A DNA stretch of 64,000 nucleotides from Nocardioides sp. (lineage in GTDB: Bacteria > Actinomycetota > Actinomycetes > Propionibacteriales > Nocardioidaceae): contig JASLDK010000119.1 in the NCBI GenBank assembly GCA_030145945.1, forward strand, positions 26,556-90,555, written 5' to 3'. Below the pieces are notes generated by a model. The model ran no database searches. It saw nothing but the letters and a program-made list of their open reading frames with translations, and was not told the DNA's origin. Of the stretch, positions 49,178 to 58,412 are shown piece after piece (the first letter of the stretch is position 1; each line of letters starts with the position of its first letter). Made by a program: the position numbers and the translations under genes.

Positions 49178-50490
49178 CACTCACCTCCGGGTGTCGACGA
49201 CGATGACGCGCTCGCATCGGAGGAGATGTGAGGGCTCCCGCCGTCCGAAGGCGGGCCTCCCTGCGTTGCCGCCGGCGAGTTCGGGGAACCCGTGGCGCCG
49301 CCGGTGGAGGGCGTGGCGGCACCGGCAGATGTCGACGGCCGGGGGAGCGCCAGCGTCGGCGAGGGGGTGCCTGGTCTTGCCGAACTCGTCGGCGGCAACA
49401 GCAAGGGCGACGGCGTACCGGAACCGGACGTCGTCGAGGTGGCGACGCTGGCGCTGAGCTGCGGCCAGGCGCAACCCATCGCCGCACAACCAGTGGGCAG
49501 CGTGCGGAAGTTGGTGAGCACGAAGACGTTGAGGTAGTCGCCCTTGATGGTGTCGAGCACCGAGTCCGGGAAGGGATAGGTCAGGAGGATCTGCAACGCG
49601 TTGGGCAGATCGGAGCCCGACTTCGCCAGCTGCGTCAGGATCGGATCCAGGGCCTTCAGGTCCGTGACCATGTCGCGCTGGGAGGCATGGAGCGTGCGGA
49701 CGGAGACGTGCGAGAGCCGGTTGAGGGCCTTCAGCATGGCCACCAGTTGGGGGCGCTGATCGGACAATGCCTTGAGGCCCGGACTGAGGCCGTCGAGCGC
49801 CGTGGCGATCTGGTCACGCTGGCCGTTGAGCGTCTTCGAAAGCCCCGCGAGGCCGTCCAGTGCCGAGGTGATCGCCCCTCGGCGCGCGCTGAGGGTCGAG
49901 ACGAAGCCGTCGATCTGTTCCAGGGACTCCCGGATCTGGCCGCTACGACCGGTGGAGATCTGCTGGAGCTCTCGGCTGATCTGCTGGAACTGGCCGATGT
50001 CACCGCCGTTGAGCACCATCGACAGTGCACCGAGAACCTGCTCGACCTCGGCCGCCTGTGAGGTCTGCGCCGGTCCGAGGTTGGCTCCCGAGGTCAGCAT
50101 CGTTCCGCCGGTGGCGGAGGCGGGACGCTGGAGCGCGACGTACTTCTCGCCCAGCAAGGAGGTGTTCTCGAGTCGGGCGGTCGTACCGACGGGCAGGTGG
50201 ACGTCACCGTTGACCACGAAGCTGACGTGCGCCGACTTCTCGTCGGCGCCGAGCGTGATCGAGGTGACCCGGCCGACCGCCACATCGTCGACCTTGACGC
50301 TCGACTGCGGCACCAGGTCGAGCGCATCGGAGAAGTCGGCCGACAAGGTCAGCGGGTGGGAACCCACGTCGGCGCCGCCCGGTAGCGGCATGTTGTAGAC
50401 GCCCTTGCTGAAGATCCCGCAGCCCGACAGCGCCAGGGTCATCGCGAGGCATCCGGCCGCGGCGGCCGTACGACGTGCGGGCGCCCTCAT
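49177..50490 (-). CDS. mceE: Mce lipoprotein, MceE position
   Basis: This is a 437-residue lipoprotein with signal peptide and lipobox (LALSGCG, Cys24). The MCE domain spans about 45-120 (LTLSADFSDALDLVPQSSVK). Coiled helices follow to about 330. A long Ser/Thr/Pro/Gly-rich tail (about 345-437) ends ASASSSSTPGGE. The lipid anchor is the usual feature of the fifth Mce protein. Confidence 0.92.
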   Translation of the reverse strand: MRAPARRTAAAAGCLAMTLALSGCGIFSKGVYNMPLPGGADVGSHPLTLSADFSDALDLVPQSSVKVDDVAVGRVTSITLGADEKSAHVSFVVNGDVHLPVGTTARLENTSLLGEKYVALQRPASATGGTMLTSGANLGPAQTSQAAEVEQVLGALSMVLNGGDIGQFQQISRELQQISTGRSGQIRESLEQIDGFVSTLSARRGAITSALDGLAGLSKTLNGQRDQIATALDGLSPGLKALSDQRPQLVAMLKALNRLSHVSVRTLHASQRDMVTDLKALDPILTQLAKSGSDLPNALQILLTYPFPDSVLDTIKGDYLNVFVLTNFRTLPTGCAAMGCAWPQLSASVATSTTSGSGTPSPLLLPPTSSARPGTPSPTLALPRPSTSAGAATPSTGGATGSPNSPAATQGGPPSDGGSPHISSDASASSSSTPGGE

Positions 50491-51524
50491 CGCCGACCTC
50501 CCGTCGGGTCGCCGACACCCGGCAGCAGTGTCGGCGGCGCGGACCCGGAGGTCCGAGCGCTGAGCCCGTTGCCCGACCACAGCGTGAGCTCGTTGAGATT
50601 GCCGCGCCCGTCGACGGTGTTGGTGCGCGCGTCGTAGGCATTGAGGAAGTTCTGCAGTGCCAGCGGAATCACCTTGACTGCCTGGCTCAGCGAGTCCTTC
50701 TCGCGCGTCAGCACCCGCGTCGGACCGAGCAACTTGCGCACGCTCGAGTCGAGATGACCGCGGTTGTCCTTGATGAAGCCCTGAACGACCGCGAGCGCCT
50801 TGCCGAGTTCGGTGACGGCCGCCGACATGTCCTGCCGGTCGGCGGCCAGATAGGCGCTGACGTCGGCGAAGCGCTTGTTGACCGCGCCCACCTGGGTGTC
50901 ATTCGCCTCGAGCATGTGGTTGAAGGAGGCCAGGTTGGTGACGGTGGCGAAGAAGTCGTCGCCGGTCCCGGACAGGGTCGCCGTCGCCTTGCCGAACTCG
51001 TGGAACATCTGGTTGAGATCGCGGCCGTTGCCGCCCAGGTTGGCCGCCGCGACCTCGAGCATCCGGGAGAGGGCCCCGTGACGATTGGCCCCTTGCGGGC
51101 CGAGCGCCTGACTGACCGAGGTGATGCCCTTGTAGAGCTGGTCGATCTCGACCGGCACGGCCGTACGTTCGACCGGGATCACCGCGCCGTTCGCGATCGC
51201 CGCGGTCTTCGCGGTGTAGGGAACCGTCAACTGGACATAGCGATCGCTGACCAGCGTCGGCGCCACGATCACCGCGGCCGTGGAGCCGGCGACCTTCTGG
51301 CCCGGGTTGAGCCGCATCTCCACGCGGACATCGCCGCCTTCGGGGACGACCTTCGTCACCTGACCGACCGGGACACCGAGGACCTGCACACTCGATCCGG
51401 GATAGAGCCCGACCGTCGAGGTGAACCTGGCCTCGATGCGGATGCCGCCGCTCGGCTTCATCAGCCACCAGCCGAAGCCGGCCAGCACCGTAAGGGCAAC
51501 CACGATCACAGCGACGCGCTTCAT
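50487..51524 (-). CDS. mceD: Mce family protein, MceD position
   Basis: This is a 345-residue protein from ATG 51524 (ATGA). The anchor MKRVAVIVVALTVLAGFGWW precedes the MCE domain (RIEARFTSTVGLYPGSSVQV, LGVPVGQVTKVVPEGGDVRV) and a helical needle region. The C-terminus is short. Coupled on both sides. Confidence 0.9.
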   Translation of the reverse strand: MKRVAVIVVALTVLAGFGWWLMKPSGGIRIEARFTSTVGLYPGSSVQVLGVPVGQVTKVVPEGGDVRVEMRLNPGQKVAGSTAAVIVAPTLVSDRYVQLTVPYTAKTAAIANGAVIPVERTAVPVEIDQLYKGITSVSQALGPQGANRHGALSRMLEVAAANLGGNGRDLNQMFHEFGKATATLSGTGDDFFATVTNLASFNHMLEANDTQVGAVNKRFADVSAYLAADRQDMSAAVTELGKALAVVQGFIKDNRGHLDSSVRKLLGPTRVLTREKDSLSQAVKVIPLALQNFLNAYDARTNTVDGRGNLNELTLWSGNGLSARTSGSAPPTLLPGVGDPTGGRR

Positions 51525-52540
51525 CGTCCGCCTCCGCTCTTCGGGTGGCAGTTGCGCACCACGTCGTTCTTCAGGACCGGAGCATCGCCGGCGTCGAAGA
51601 GGCCGCACAGATAGGCATCGACCCAACGACCGTTGCCGAGTGCCGAGTCGAGGACCTTGTAGTAGGGGCCGAGCCGTTTGAGCGCAGCATCGAGATTGCC
51701 CTGGTTGCGCTGCAGGATCGCCGAGACCCGATCGAGCCGGGTCAGCGCCGGCTTCAGGGTCGCGTTGTTGTCCGCCACCAGGCCCCGCAGCTGCCGGCCC
51801 AGCCGGGCCGTGCCCGTGAACATCTTGTGGATGGACTCGCGGCGCTGCTGGAGCTCACCCAGGAGCGCGTCGCCGTCCCGGATCAGGTTGCCGAACTCCG
51901 CATTGCGCCCGGCAAGGGTGCCGGTGACCCTCTTGGTCGCCTTGAACAGCGTCGCCAACTGCTGGTCACGCGAGGAGATGGTCTTCGACAACGCGCTCAG
52001 ACCACTGATCGTCTTGCGGACCGAGGCGGGCGTGTGCGCGAAGGTGGTGGCGAGGACCTCGAAGCTCTTCTCCAGCTGACCGGTGTCGATCGTGTTGAAG
52101 GTCGTGGACAGGTTGGACAGCGCCGCGTTGACGTCGTACGGCGTGGTCGTGCGGGACTCGGGGATGGTGCCGTGCAGCGTGCCGCCACCGAGTGGGTCGA
52201 TCGCGAGATATTTCTGCCCGAGGAGGGTCTTCACCTTCACCGCGGCCGTCGTCTCGTCGCCGAGGTGGACTCCCTTCATCCGGAAGTCGATGACGACGGT
52301 GTCTCCGTCCAGATGCACCGAGCTGACCTTGCCGACCTTGACCCCGGCCACCCGCACCTCGTTGCCGGAACGGAGGCCGCCCGAGTCTCCGAAGCGTGCC
52401 GAATAGGTCTGCCCCAGGCCGATCACCGGGAGCGATTCGGAGAAATAGGTGAGCGCGAAGACGCCCACCAGGACGAGCGACCCGACGACCGCGAGCACGC
52501 GCAGGTTGCGCTCGGCGAAGGACAAGGCGTTGCGGGACAT
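51521..52540 (-). CDS. mceC: Mce family protein, MceC position
   Basis: This is a 339-residue protein from ATG 52540 (TGATG). The anchor VLAVVGSLVLVGVFALTYFS precedes the MCE domain (YSARFGDSGGLRSGNEVRVA) and helical repeats. Near the end is a Cys pair (YLCGLFDAGD, VRNCHPKSGGGR). Coupled on both sides. Confidence 0.9.
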   Translation of the reverse strand: MSRNALSFAERNLRVLAVVGSLVLVGVFALTYFSESLPVIGLGQTYSARFGDSGGLRSGNEVRVAGVKVGKVSSVHLDGDTVVIDFRMKGVHLGDETTAAVKVKTLLGQKYLAIDPLGGGTLHGTIPESRTTTPYDVNAALSNLSTTFNTIDTGQLEKSFEVLATTFAHTPASVRKTISGLSALSKTISSRDQQLATLFKATKRVTGTLAGRNAEFGNLIRDGDALLGELQQRRESIHKMFTGTARLGRQLRGLVADNNATLKPALTRLDRVSAILQRNQGNLDAALKRLGPYYKVLDSALGNGRWVDAYLCGLFDAGDAPVLKNDVVRNCHPKSGGGR

Positions 52541-53562
52541 CAGCGGCACCTCTGTGCGATGGGACGGGCGCCGAGGTCGCCCATGTAGCCCTCGGGCAGG
52601 GGGATCCGGCCCTGGATCGAGCATTCGTAGAAGTTCACCCAGGACCCGTAGCTGCCGAGCCGGCCGATCCGGTCGAGCTTCACCGGGAGCGTCGCGAAGA
52701 AGTGGTCGAGCAGGCCTTCGTGATCGGCCAAGTTGGTGGAGAGCCGGCCGAGCGCATGGATGGATCCCTTCAAGGGCCTGCGGCCCTGTTCCAGCAGGCC
52801 CGCGACACTGGTGGTCAGCTCACCCAGGCCATCGATCGTGCTGCCGATGGTCACCCGGTCACCGGCAAGGCCGGAGACCAGCTGCTGGAGCGTCGTGATC
52901 GTCAGGTCGAGCTCGCCGGATCGGTCGTTGACCGTCTTCAGCACCGAGCTCAGATTGGTGATCAGGTCCCCGATCACCTGGTCCCGGTCGGCCAGTGTCG
53001 AGGTGAGCTTGGCGGTGCTGCCGAGCAGTCCGTCGACGGTCGCACCCTCGCCCTGGAAGACCGCGATGATCTGGGCGCTGAGCTTGTTGACATCGTCGGG
53101 ATCGAGCATCCGGAAGAGCGGCTGGAAGCCGTTGAAGAGCTGGGTGAGGTCGAGCGCGGGAGTCGTCCGATCGGTCGGATAGGTGTAGCCGGCGCGCAGC
53201 ACGGAGCCGGTCGGGTCTCCCGAGGTCAACGAGACATAGCGCTGGCCGACGAGATTGCGGAAGCGCAGGGTCGCCGTACTTCCCTGGCGCAGGCTGACGC
53301 CGTCGGCGATGCTGAAGCTGACCTTCGCCAACCGGTGGTCGGTGACGCCGACACTGTCGACCGTGCCGACCTTGACGCCGGCGATGCGCACATCGTCGCC
53401 CTTGTTGAGGCTCGTCGCGTCGGTGAAGACCGCACTGTATTCGCGGCCTCCGCCGGCGCCGTTGCGGATGGTCGCGGCCAAGGCCAGCGTGGCGAGGATG
53501 GTGACCACGGCGAAGACGATGCTCTTGACCAGGCTGGGCAGATGACTCCTCGTCGTACTCAC
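52540..53562 (-). CDS. mceB: Mce family protein, MceB position
   Basis: This is a 340-residue protein from GTG 53562 (GTGA). The anchor SIVFAVVTILATLALAATIR precedes the MCE domain (YSAVFTDATSLNKGDDVRIA) and the helical part. The end has FYECSIQGRIPLPEGYMGDL, the MceB-type C-terminus. Coupled on both sides. Confidence 0.9.
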   Translation of the reverse strand: MSTTRSHLPSLVKSIVFAVVTILATLALAATIRNGAGGGREYSAVFTDATSLNKGDDVRIAGVKVGTVDSVGVTDHRLAKVSFSIADGVSLRQGSTATLRFRNLVGQRYVSLTSGDPTGSVLRAGYTYPTDRTTPALDLTQLFNGFQPLFRMLDPDDVNKLSAQIIAVFQGEGATVDGLLGSTAKLTSTLADRDQVIGDLITNLSSVLKTVNDRSGELDLTITTLQQLVSGLAGDRVTIGSTIDGLGELTTSVAGLLEQGRRPLKGSIHALGRLSTNLADHEGLLDHFFATLPVKLDRIGRLGSYGSWVNFYECSIQGRIPLPEGYMGDLGARPIAQRCR

Positions 53563-54863
53563 CGGATCACCACCCCGTTGCCGCGCAACAGTGGGCCGAC
53601 CAAGAGGCTCGCCCACCTCGGATAGCGACTCGGCGTCAGGTCGGCGCCGGGCGCGAGCAGCTCGGCGATCAACTCGTTCTCGGCAGGCGAATTCTGATCG
53701 CCCAGTCCGGCGCCGGCACCGAGGACCTGCCGCTGCAGCTGCACATTGGGCGGCGGTGCGATGGCGACCGGATCACCCGACTCGGCTGTCCGCGTCGGCC
53801 GGGTGCCCGACTGGCCGGTCACGTAGGGACAGCGGGGCGCCCTGCCGTGTTTCCACACGGGTGCATCGCGGCCGGGGAGGTATTTGCCACGCGAGGCGAC
53901 GACGCTGAGCTTCACGTGCATGCCGGGCTCGTCGGTGCCCTTGCCCAGGAGCTTGTCCATGCGGGGCACGAACTTCCGCGCCGCCGCGAAGACACAGGGG
54001 AACTCGGAGGCGTACGGCGCGACGGCGGTGAGGGCTCTGCGGCTGCGGTCGGAGAGGATCTCGATGGTGTTCTCGTTCGCGGCGACCCAGCTCTGCGTCG
54101 TGTCGGCGCTGGTGATCACGGTCGCGTAGAGGCGACGCAGTTGGTCGTTGTCGGCGACCATCGTGCGGCTCGTCGTGACCATGCTGTCCAGCGCCGCCAC
54201 CAGGTCGGGCGCCGCGGACTGATAGGTACGCGCGACATCGGCCAGGCGGGCGAAGTCCTCTGCCATCGCCGGCACGTGCGGGTTGAGCTTGTGCAGGTAC
54301 GACGCCCAGTCGCTGAGCGCCAGCCCGATGTCATTGCCCCGGCCCTGCAGTGCGGTGGCCATCGACCCCATCATCGAGGCGAGCTTGTCCGGCTGGATGG
54401 AGCGCAACAGCGGCAGCATCTCGTCGAAGACCCGCTGCAGCTCGACCGCCGGCGCCGAGGTGTCCTCGTGCACGATCGCACCGGCCCGGAGGCGTGCCGT
54501 CGTCGGTGCGGGCGCGACCAGGGAGACATAGCGCTCGCCGAACATCGTCTTCGGCAGCAGCCGCGCGACGACATCGGCCGGGATCTGCTTCATCACCGCC
54601 GGGTCGATGCCGAGGGTCAGGCGTGCGCCGCCGGGGACCGGGTCGATCCGGCGCACGGTGCCGACCGGGACTCCGTTGAGCTTCACATCGGAGCCCTTCT
54701 GCAGCGCATTGCCGGTGTAGCCGGCCTCGACCGTCACGGTGTCGCTGGGCACGAAGACCTTGTTGTAGGAGGCGACCGCGACCAGCGCCAGGCCGGCGAT
54801 CGCGGCCAGACAACCGAGCCCGAGGACGAGATCGATCCGGCGGGTCGCCCGCGACGCGCTCAT
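53559..54863 (-). CDS. mceA: Mce family protein, MceA position
   Basis: This is a 434-residue protein from ATG 54863 (ATGA). The anchor DLVLGLGCLAAIAGLALVAV precedes the MCE domain (VTVEAGYTGNALQKGSDVKL to about 120) and the helical barrel region. The long C-terminal part includes FPCVFAAARKFVP and APRCPYVTGQSG. It is the first of the six Mce genes, after both permeases. Confidence 0.9.
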   Translation of the reverse strand: MSASRATRRIDLVLGLGCLAAIAGLALVAVASYNKVFVPSDTVTVEAGYTGNALQKGSDVKLNGVPVGTVRRIDPVPGGARLTLGIDPAVMKQIPADVVARLLPKTMFGERYVSLVAPAPTTARLRAGAIVHEDTSAPAVELQRVFDEMLPLLRSIQPDKLASMMGSMATALQGRGNDIGLALSDWASYLHKLNPHVPAMAEDFARLADVARTYQSAAPDLVAALDSMVTTSRTMVADNDQLRRLYATVITSADTTQSWVAANENTIEILSDRSRRALTAVAPYASEFPCVFAAARKFVPRMDKLLGKGTDEPGMHVKLSVVASRGKYLPGRDAPVWKHGRAPRCPYVTGQSGTRPTRTAESGDPVAIAPPPNVQLQRQVLGAGAGLGDQNSPAENELIAELLAPGADLTPSRYPRWASLLVGPLLRGNGVVIR

Positions 54864-55708
54864 CCGGCGATCCTCACCGTGGTGGTGGCTCCCCACAGCG
54901 CCATCGACAGGGCGAGGTCGAGAAGCGCGACATTGACCATGCTGCGGCGTACGGCGGTGCCGACCGCAATGCCCACACCGGCAGGCCCGCCCTTCGCGAC
55001 GAAGCCCAGGCGGCAGTGGATCAGGATGATCATCACCGCGAAGACGAGGATCTTGGCGAAGGACAAGAGGATGTCGACCGGTGGTAGGAAGAGCTTGAAG
55101 TAGTGGTCGTAGGTGCCGGCCGACTGGCCGTAGAGATGCACGGTGACCAGCCGCGAGCCGGCGTACGAGGTGAGCAGTCCGATCACGTAGAGCGGGATGA
55201 TCGCGACGAAGCCGGCCACGACGCGGGTGGCCACCAGGTAGGTGACGCTGGAGACGCCCATGACGTCGACGGCGTCGATCTCCTCGTTGATGCGCATGGC
55301 ACCGAGCTGGGCGGTGAAGCCGGAGCCGACGGTGGCCGAGAGCGCCAGCGCGGCCACCAGGGGCGCGATCTCGCGGGTGTTGAAGTAGGCGGAGATGAAG
55401 CCGTTCAGCGTCGAGGTGCCGATCTGGTTGAGGGCCGCGTAGCCCTGCATGCCGACCACGGTGCCGACGAAGAGGGTCATGCCGACCATCACGCCGATCG
55501 TGCCGCCGATCACCGCGAGGGCGCCATTGCCGAAGCTGACCTCGGAGAGCAGCGCGAGCACGTCGGTGCGGAAGTTGCGGACCGCGGAGGGGATCTGGCG
55601 AAGCACGGCCAGGTGGAAGCGCAGGCCCTCGCCGAGCGCGGCGATCTTGTCCATCGGCCGACTCGCCTGGGTACGCGCCCAGCCGCGGATGGGTTGGGTG
55701 GTCGTCAT
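54860..55708 (-). CDS. YrbE/MlaE-type permease, second
   Basis: This is a 282-residue protein with about five membrane spans (VIGGTIGVMVGMTLFVGTVV, SATVGSGFTAQLGAMRINEE loop, VVAGFVAIIPLYVIGLLTSY). The conserved cytoplasmic EEIDAVDVMGVSSVTYLVAT loop that contacts the ATPase is present. It follows the fused ATPase-permease gene by one base (TGA-G-ATG). Confidence 0.93.
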   Translation of the reverse strand: MTTTQPIRGWARTQASRPMDKIAALGEGLRFHLAVLRQIPSAVRNFRTDVLALLSEVSFGNGALAVIGGTIGVMVGMTLFVGTVVGMQGYAALNQIGTSTLNGFISAYFNTREIAPLVAALALSATVGSGFTAQLGAMRINEEIDAVDVMGVSSVTYLVATRVVAGFVAIIPLYVIGLLTSYAGSRLVTVHLYGQSAGTYDHYFKLFLPPVDILLSFAKILVFAVMIILIHCRLGFVAKGGPAGVGIAVGTAVRRSMVNVALLDLALSMALWGATTTVRIAG

Positions 55709-55709
55709 C

Positions 55710-57479
55710 TCACGCCCCCTTGCCGGGCACCAGCTGGAGGTACAGCGTGGTGACGATCGAGTTGACGAAGAAGAGCAGCAGGAAGGTCACCACCACGGAC
55801 TGGTTCACCGACTCGCCGACACCCTTGGGGCCGGGCTTGGTGTTGAGCCCGCGGAAGCAGGCGACGATCGCGGCGATGAAGCCGAAGAGCACCGCCTTGA
55901 GCTCCCCGACCCACAGGTCCTGGATCTGCGCGAGCGCGGTGAAGCTGGACAGATAGGCACCGGGCGTTCCGCCCTGGACGATGACGTTGAAGAAGTAGCC
56001 GCCGAGGACACCGACGACCGAAACCAGCCCGTTGAGCAGGACCGCAGCAGTGACACAGGCGACGACCCGGGGCACGACGAGGAGTTGGGTCGGGGAGAGT
56101 CCGAGCACTCGCATCGCGGAGATCTCGTCGCGGATGGTGCGGGCGCCGAGATCGGCGCAGATGGCTGCGCCGCCGGCGCCTGCGATGACGAGACTGGTGA
56201 CGATGGGGGCGGCCTGCTGCACGACGGCGAGAACGCTCGCGGCACCGGTGTAGGACTGCGCCCCGACCTGGATCGTCAGCGTGCCCAGCTGCAACGCGAT
56301 GACCGCGCCGAAGGGGATCGCCACCAGCATGGCCGGAATCCAGGAGACGCTCACCACGAACCAGAACTGCTCGAGAGCCTCGCCCGCCTCGAAGGGCCGT
56401 TTCGGAATCGTGCGCAGGGCATCCAGAGCCAGCGCGTACAGGGCACCGGTGGAGTCGAGTGCCCTGTTGATCAGGGCGGGTCGTCGTACCGGCGTGACTC
56501 GGTGGCTGTCGTCGTCATCGGCGACGTAGAGCTGGGCGGCGCCGGAGGCGACCCGATCCTGGTGGCGCTCGGCACCGGCGCGCGGTCGGCCGGAGCGCGG
56601 CAGCAGCTGTCGGGGCAGCACCTCGATGGACCGGGCGGCGGACAACACGGCGGTGCCGGCGCCCGGGTACGACGGATCGCCACCGAGCCCGGCGTACGGG
56701 TCATTGCGACCGTGGTCGGCCTCCTCGCTCATGCCGATCGGTCCGTCGGGATCGCCGCTCATGAACTGCGAGACGACCGGGTGATCGGTGAGCAGGAAGT
56801 CCTCGCGCGGGCCGAACATGACCAGCTCGCGCAGGTAGAGCATGCCGAGGTTGTCCGGCAGGGTGCGAGCCAGCTCGATGTTGTGGGTGACCACCAACAT
56901 GGTCGCGTCGGTGGCCGCATTGACGTCCGCGAGCAGTTGCGCGAGGTTCGACGTACGGACCGGGTCGAGTCCGGAGTCGGGCTCGTCGATGAGGATGATC
57001 TCCGGGTCGGTGACCAGGGAGCGGGCCAGGCCGGCGCGCTTGCGCATGCCGCCGGAGATCTCACCCGGGAGTTTGTGCTCCTGCCCGAGCAGGCCGACCA
57101 TGTCGAGCTTCTCCATCGAGATCTCGCGGATGCGGCCCTCTTTCAGTCTGGTGTGCTTGCGCAGCGGGAAGGCGACGTTGTCGTAGACGCTCATCGAGCC
57201 GAAGAGGGCACCGTCCTGGAAGAGGACGCCGAACTTCTTGCGCAGCTGGAGCTTGCGGGACTCGCGCGCCGAGACCATGTCGACACCGTCGATGAGGATC
57301 TCCCCCTCCTCGGGCTCGACGAGGCCCATGATCGCCTTGAGGAAGACCGACTTGCCGGTGCCCGAGGGACCGAGGAGGGCGGTGATCTCGCCGGGAGGGA
57401 GCGTGAGCGTCACGTCGTGCCAGATGTTCTGGCTGCCATAGGTCTTCGACAGTGCCGCGACCTCGACTGTTCCGCCCAT
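55710..57479 (-). CDS. Fused MceG-type ATPase and YrbE/MlaE permease
   Basis: This is a 589-residue protein. Residues 1-245 are an MlaF/MceG ATPase: Walker A GPSGTGKS (37-44), signature ISGGMRKRAG (141-150), Walker B IILIDEP (161-167) and the family ending DPDGPIGMSEEADHG. After a linker of about 90 residues rich in Arg, Pro and Asp comes a full permease with spans such as WIPAMLVAIPFGAVIALQLG and VVVTFLLLFFVNSIVTTLYL, and the EISAMRVLGLSPTQLLVVPR coupling loop. I saw no plausible start codon for a separate permease in the linker. ATG 57479 follows GGAGGGG. It heads the operon. Confidence 0.92.
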   Translation of the reverse strand: MGGTVEVAALSKTYGSQNIWHDVTLTLPPGEITALLGPSGTGKSVFLKAIMGLVEPEEGEILIDGVDMVSARESRKLQLRKKFGVLFQDGALFGSMSVYDNVAFPLRKHTRLKEGRIREISMEKLDMVGLLGQEHKLPGEISGGMRKRAGLARSLVTDPEIILIDEPDSGLDPVRTSNLAQLLADVNAATDATMLVVTHNIELARTLPDNLGMLYLRELVMFGPREDFLLTDHPVVSQFMSGDPDGPIGMSEEADHGRNDPYAGLGGDPSYPGAGTAVLSAARSIEVLPRQLLPRSGRPRAGAERHQDRVASGAAQLYVADDDDSHRVTPVRRPALINRALDSTGALYALALDALRTIPKRPFEAGEALEQFWFVVSVSWIPAMLVAIPFGAVIALQLGTLTIQVGAQSYTGAASVLAVVQQAAPIVTSLVIAGAGGAAICADLGARTIRDEISAMRVLGLSPTQLLVVPRVVACVTAAVLLNGLVSVVGVLGGYFFNVIVQGGTPGAYLSSFTALAQIQDLWVGELKAVLFGFIAAIVACFRGLNTKPGPKGVGESVNQSVVVTFLLLFFVNSIVTTLYLQLVPGKGA

Positions 57480-57634
57480 CGGTTCCCCTCCACGGTTGCC
57501 CGGTGCTGTTGCCCTGCTCGGTGACGGCCGCCCGTGAGCCGGTCGACCACGGCGAACGTAGACAGCGACGAAGGGGGGCGTCACTCCTCGGACACCCGGC
57601 GAGCGGAGGCAGCGGGTGGCGTCGGGGACGACTT

Positions 57635-57651
57635 GTTATCCGGGTGATAAC
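57635..57651. promoter_or_regulatory. Operator-like inverted repeat upstream of the Mce operon
   Basis: GTTATC-CGGGT-GATAAC is a perfect 6-5-6 palindrome, 155 bases before the operon start, in the 317-bp divergent gap (57480-57796). The symmetry and AT-rich half-sites fit a TetR- or GntR-type operator. No regulator gene is adjacent. The rest of the gap shows no clear gene. Confidence 0.55.
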
Positions 57652-57796
57652 TTCCATGGCGGGAGGACGGCGTACGCGGAGACAATGGGACACACCACGT
57701 CCCCTAGGCCCCAGTGGATGCCCCCACAGTGTCCGCGCCCCGCGCTAGGGTCAGAAACGCCCGTCCAGGAGCGCACCGACGAATGAGGTGGATCCG

Positions 57797-58165
57797 TTGA
57801 CCGAGACCAGTCCCACGCCCCCTCACGACGAGCGCTGCCCTGTCTGGTGCGTGGTCGAGCACCGACCCGACGACCATCCCGACGACCGGCGCCACGAGAG
57901 CGCCTCGGTGTACATCGCCGCCACTGTGCCGGAGTCCGATGCCGCCACCAGCAGCGAGCTGATGATCGTGACCTCGCGGCGCTTCGGCGAACTCAACGAC
58001 TGGACCTTCATCGGTGAGCCCGATGTCCGCCAGCAGAGCCTGCAGCTGAGCCGAGAGAGCGCGCTTCGCCTCGCCCTGGCGCTGCTCGACCACGTGCGCC
58101 GGCTCGACACCGAGCCGCCTCTTCGCGCGCCCGGGAGTGCTACCGATCAGTCTGTCGACCGATAA
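57797..58165 (+). CDS. DUF6907-like protein
   Basis: This is a 122-residue protein. TTG 57797 has AGGTGG six bases upstream; GTG 57788 is the alternative. The start region CPVWCVVEHRPDDHPDDRRH is the family motif (C-P-x-W-C-x3-H). The C-terminal part contains LQLSRESALRLALALLDHVR. Found in Streptomyces and relatives; function unknown. Confidence 0.75.
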   Translation: MTETSPTPPHDERCPVWCVVEHRPDDHPDDRRHESASVYIAATVPESDAATSSELMIVTSRRFGELNDWTFIGEPDVRQQSLQLSRESALRLALALLDHVRRLDTEPPLRAPGSATDQSVDR

Positions 58166-58189
58166 GTCTCCCATCGACAAGCTTGAGGG

Positions 58190-58399
58190 GTGACTGGCGA
58201 ACTCCAACGACAACTGGGCCGACGACTGCGGGAGATCCGACTGCAGCGAGAACTCAGCCAGGAAAGGCTCGCCGAGCATCTCGACTATCACCGCACCTAC
58301 ATCGGCGGCATCGAGCGCGGCGAACGCAACCTGAGTCTGCAGTCCGTCGAGGAACTCGCCGATCGCCTGGGCGTGAAGCCGCTCGACCTGCTCTCCTGA
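58190..58399 (+). CDS. Small XRE-family HTH protein, paralogue 1
   Basis: This is a 69-residue protein from GTG 58190 (MTGELQRQLGRRLREIRLQR). The HTH is SQERLAEHLDYHRTYIGGIE (23-42), ending ADRLGVKPLDLLS. It is a bare DNA-binding domain. A TGTCGA/TCGACA inverted repeat lies just upstream (58153-58158 and 58174-58179). It is convergent with the PucR-like gene. Confidence 0.85.
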   Translation: MTGELQRQLGRRLREIRLQRELSQERLAEHLDYHRTYIGGIERGERNLSLQSVEELADRLGVKPLDLLS

Positions 58400-58412
58400 C
58401 GATGCGCGTCGC

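Noticed and set aside
55449..57524. 691-codon plus-strand ORF opposite the permease and ATPase genes
   Set aside because: It is an Asp/Gly/Arg-rich shadow crossing a real gene boundary.
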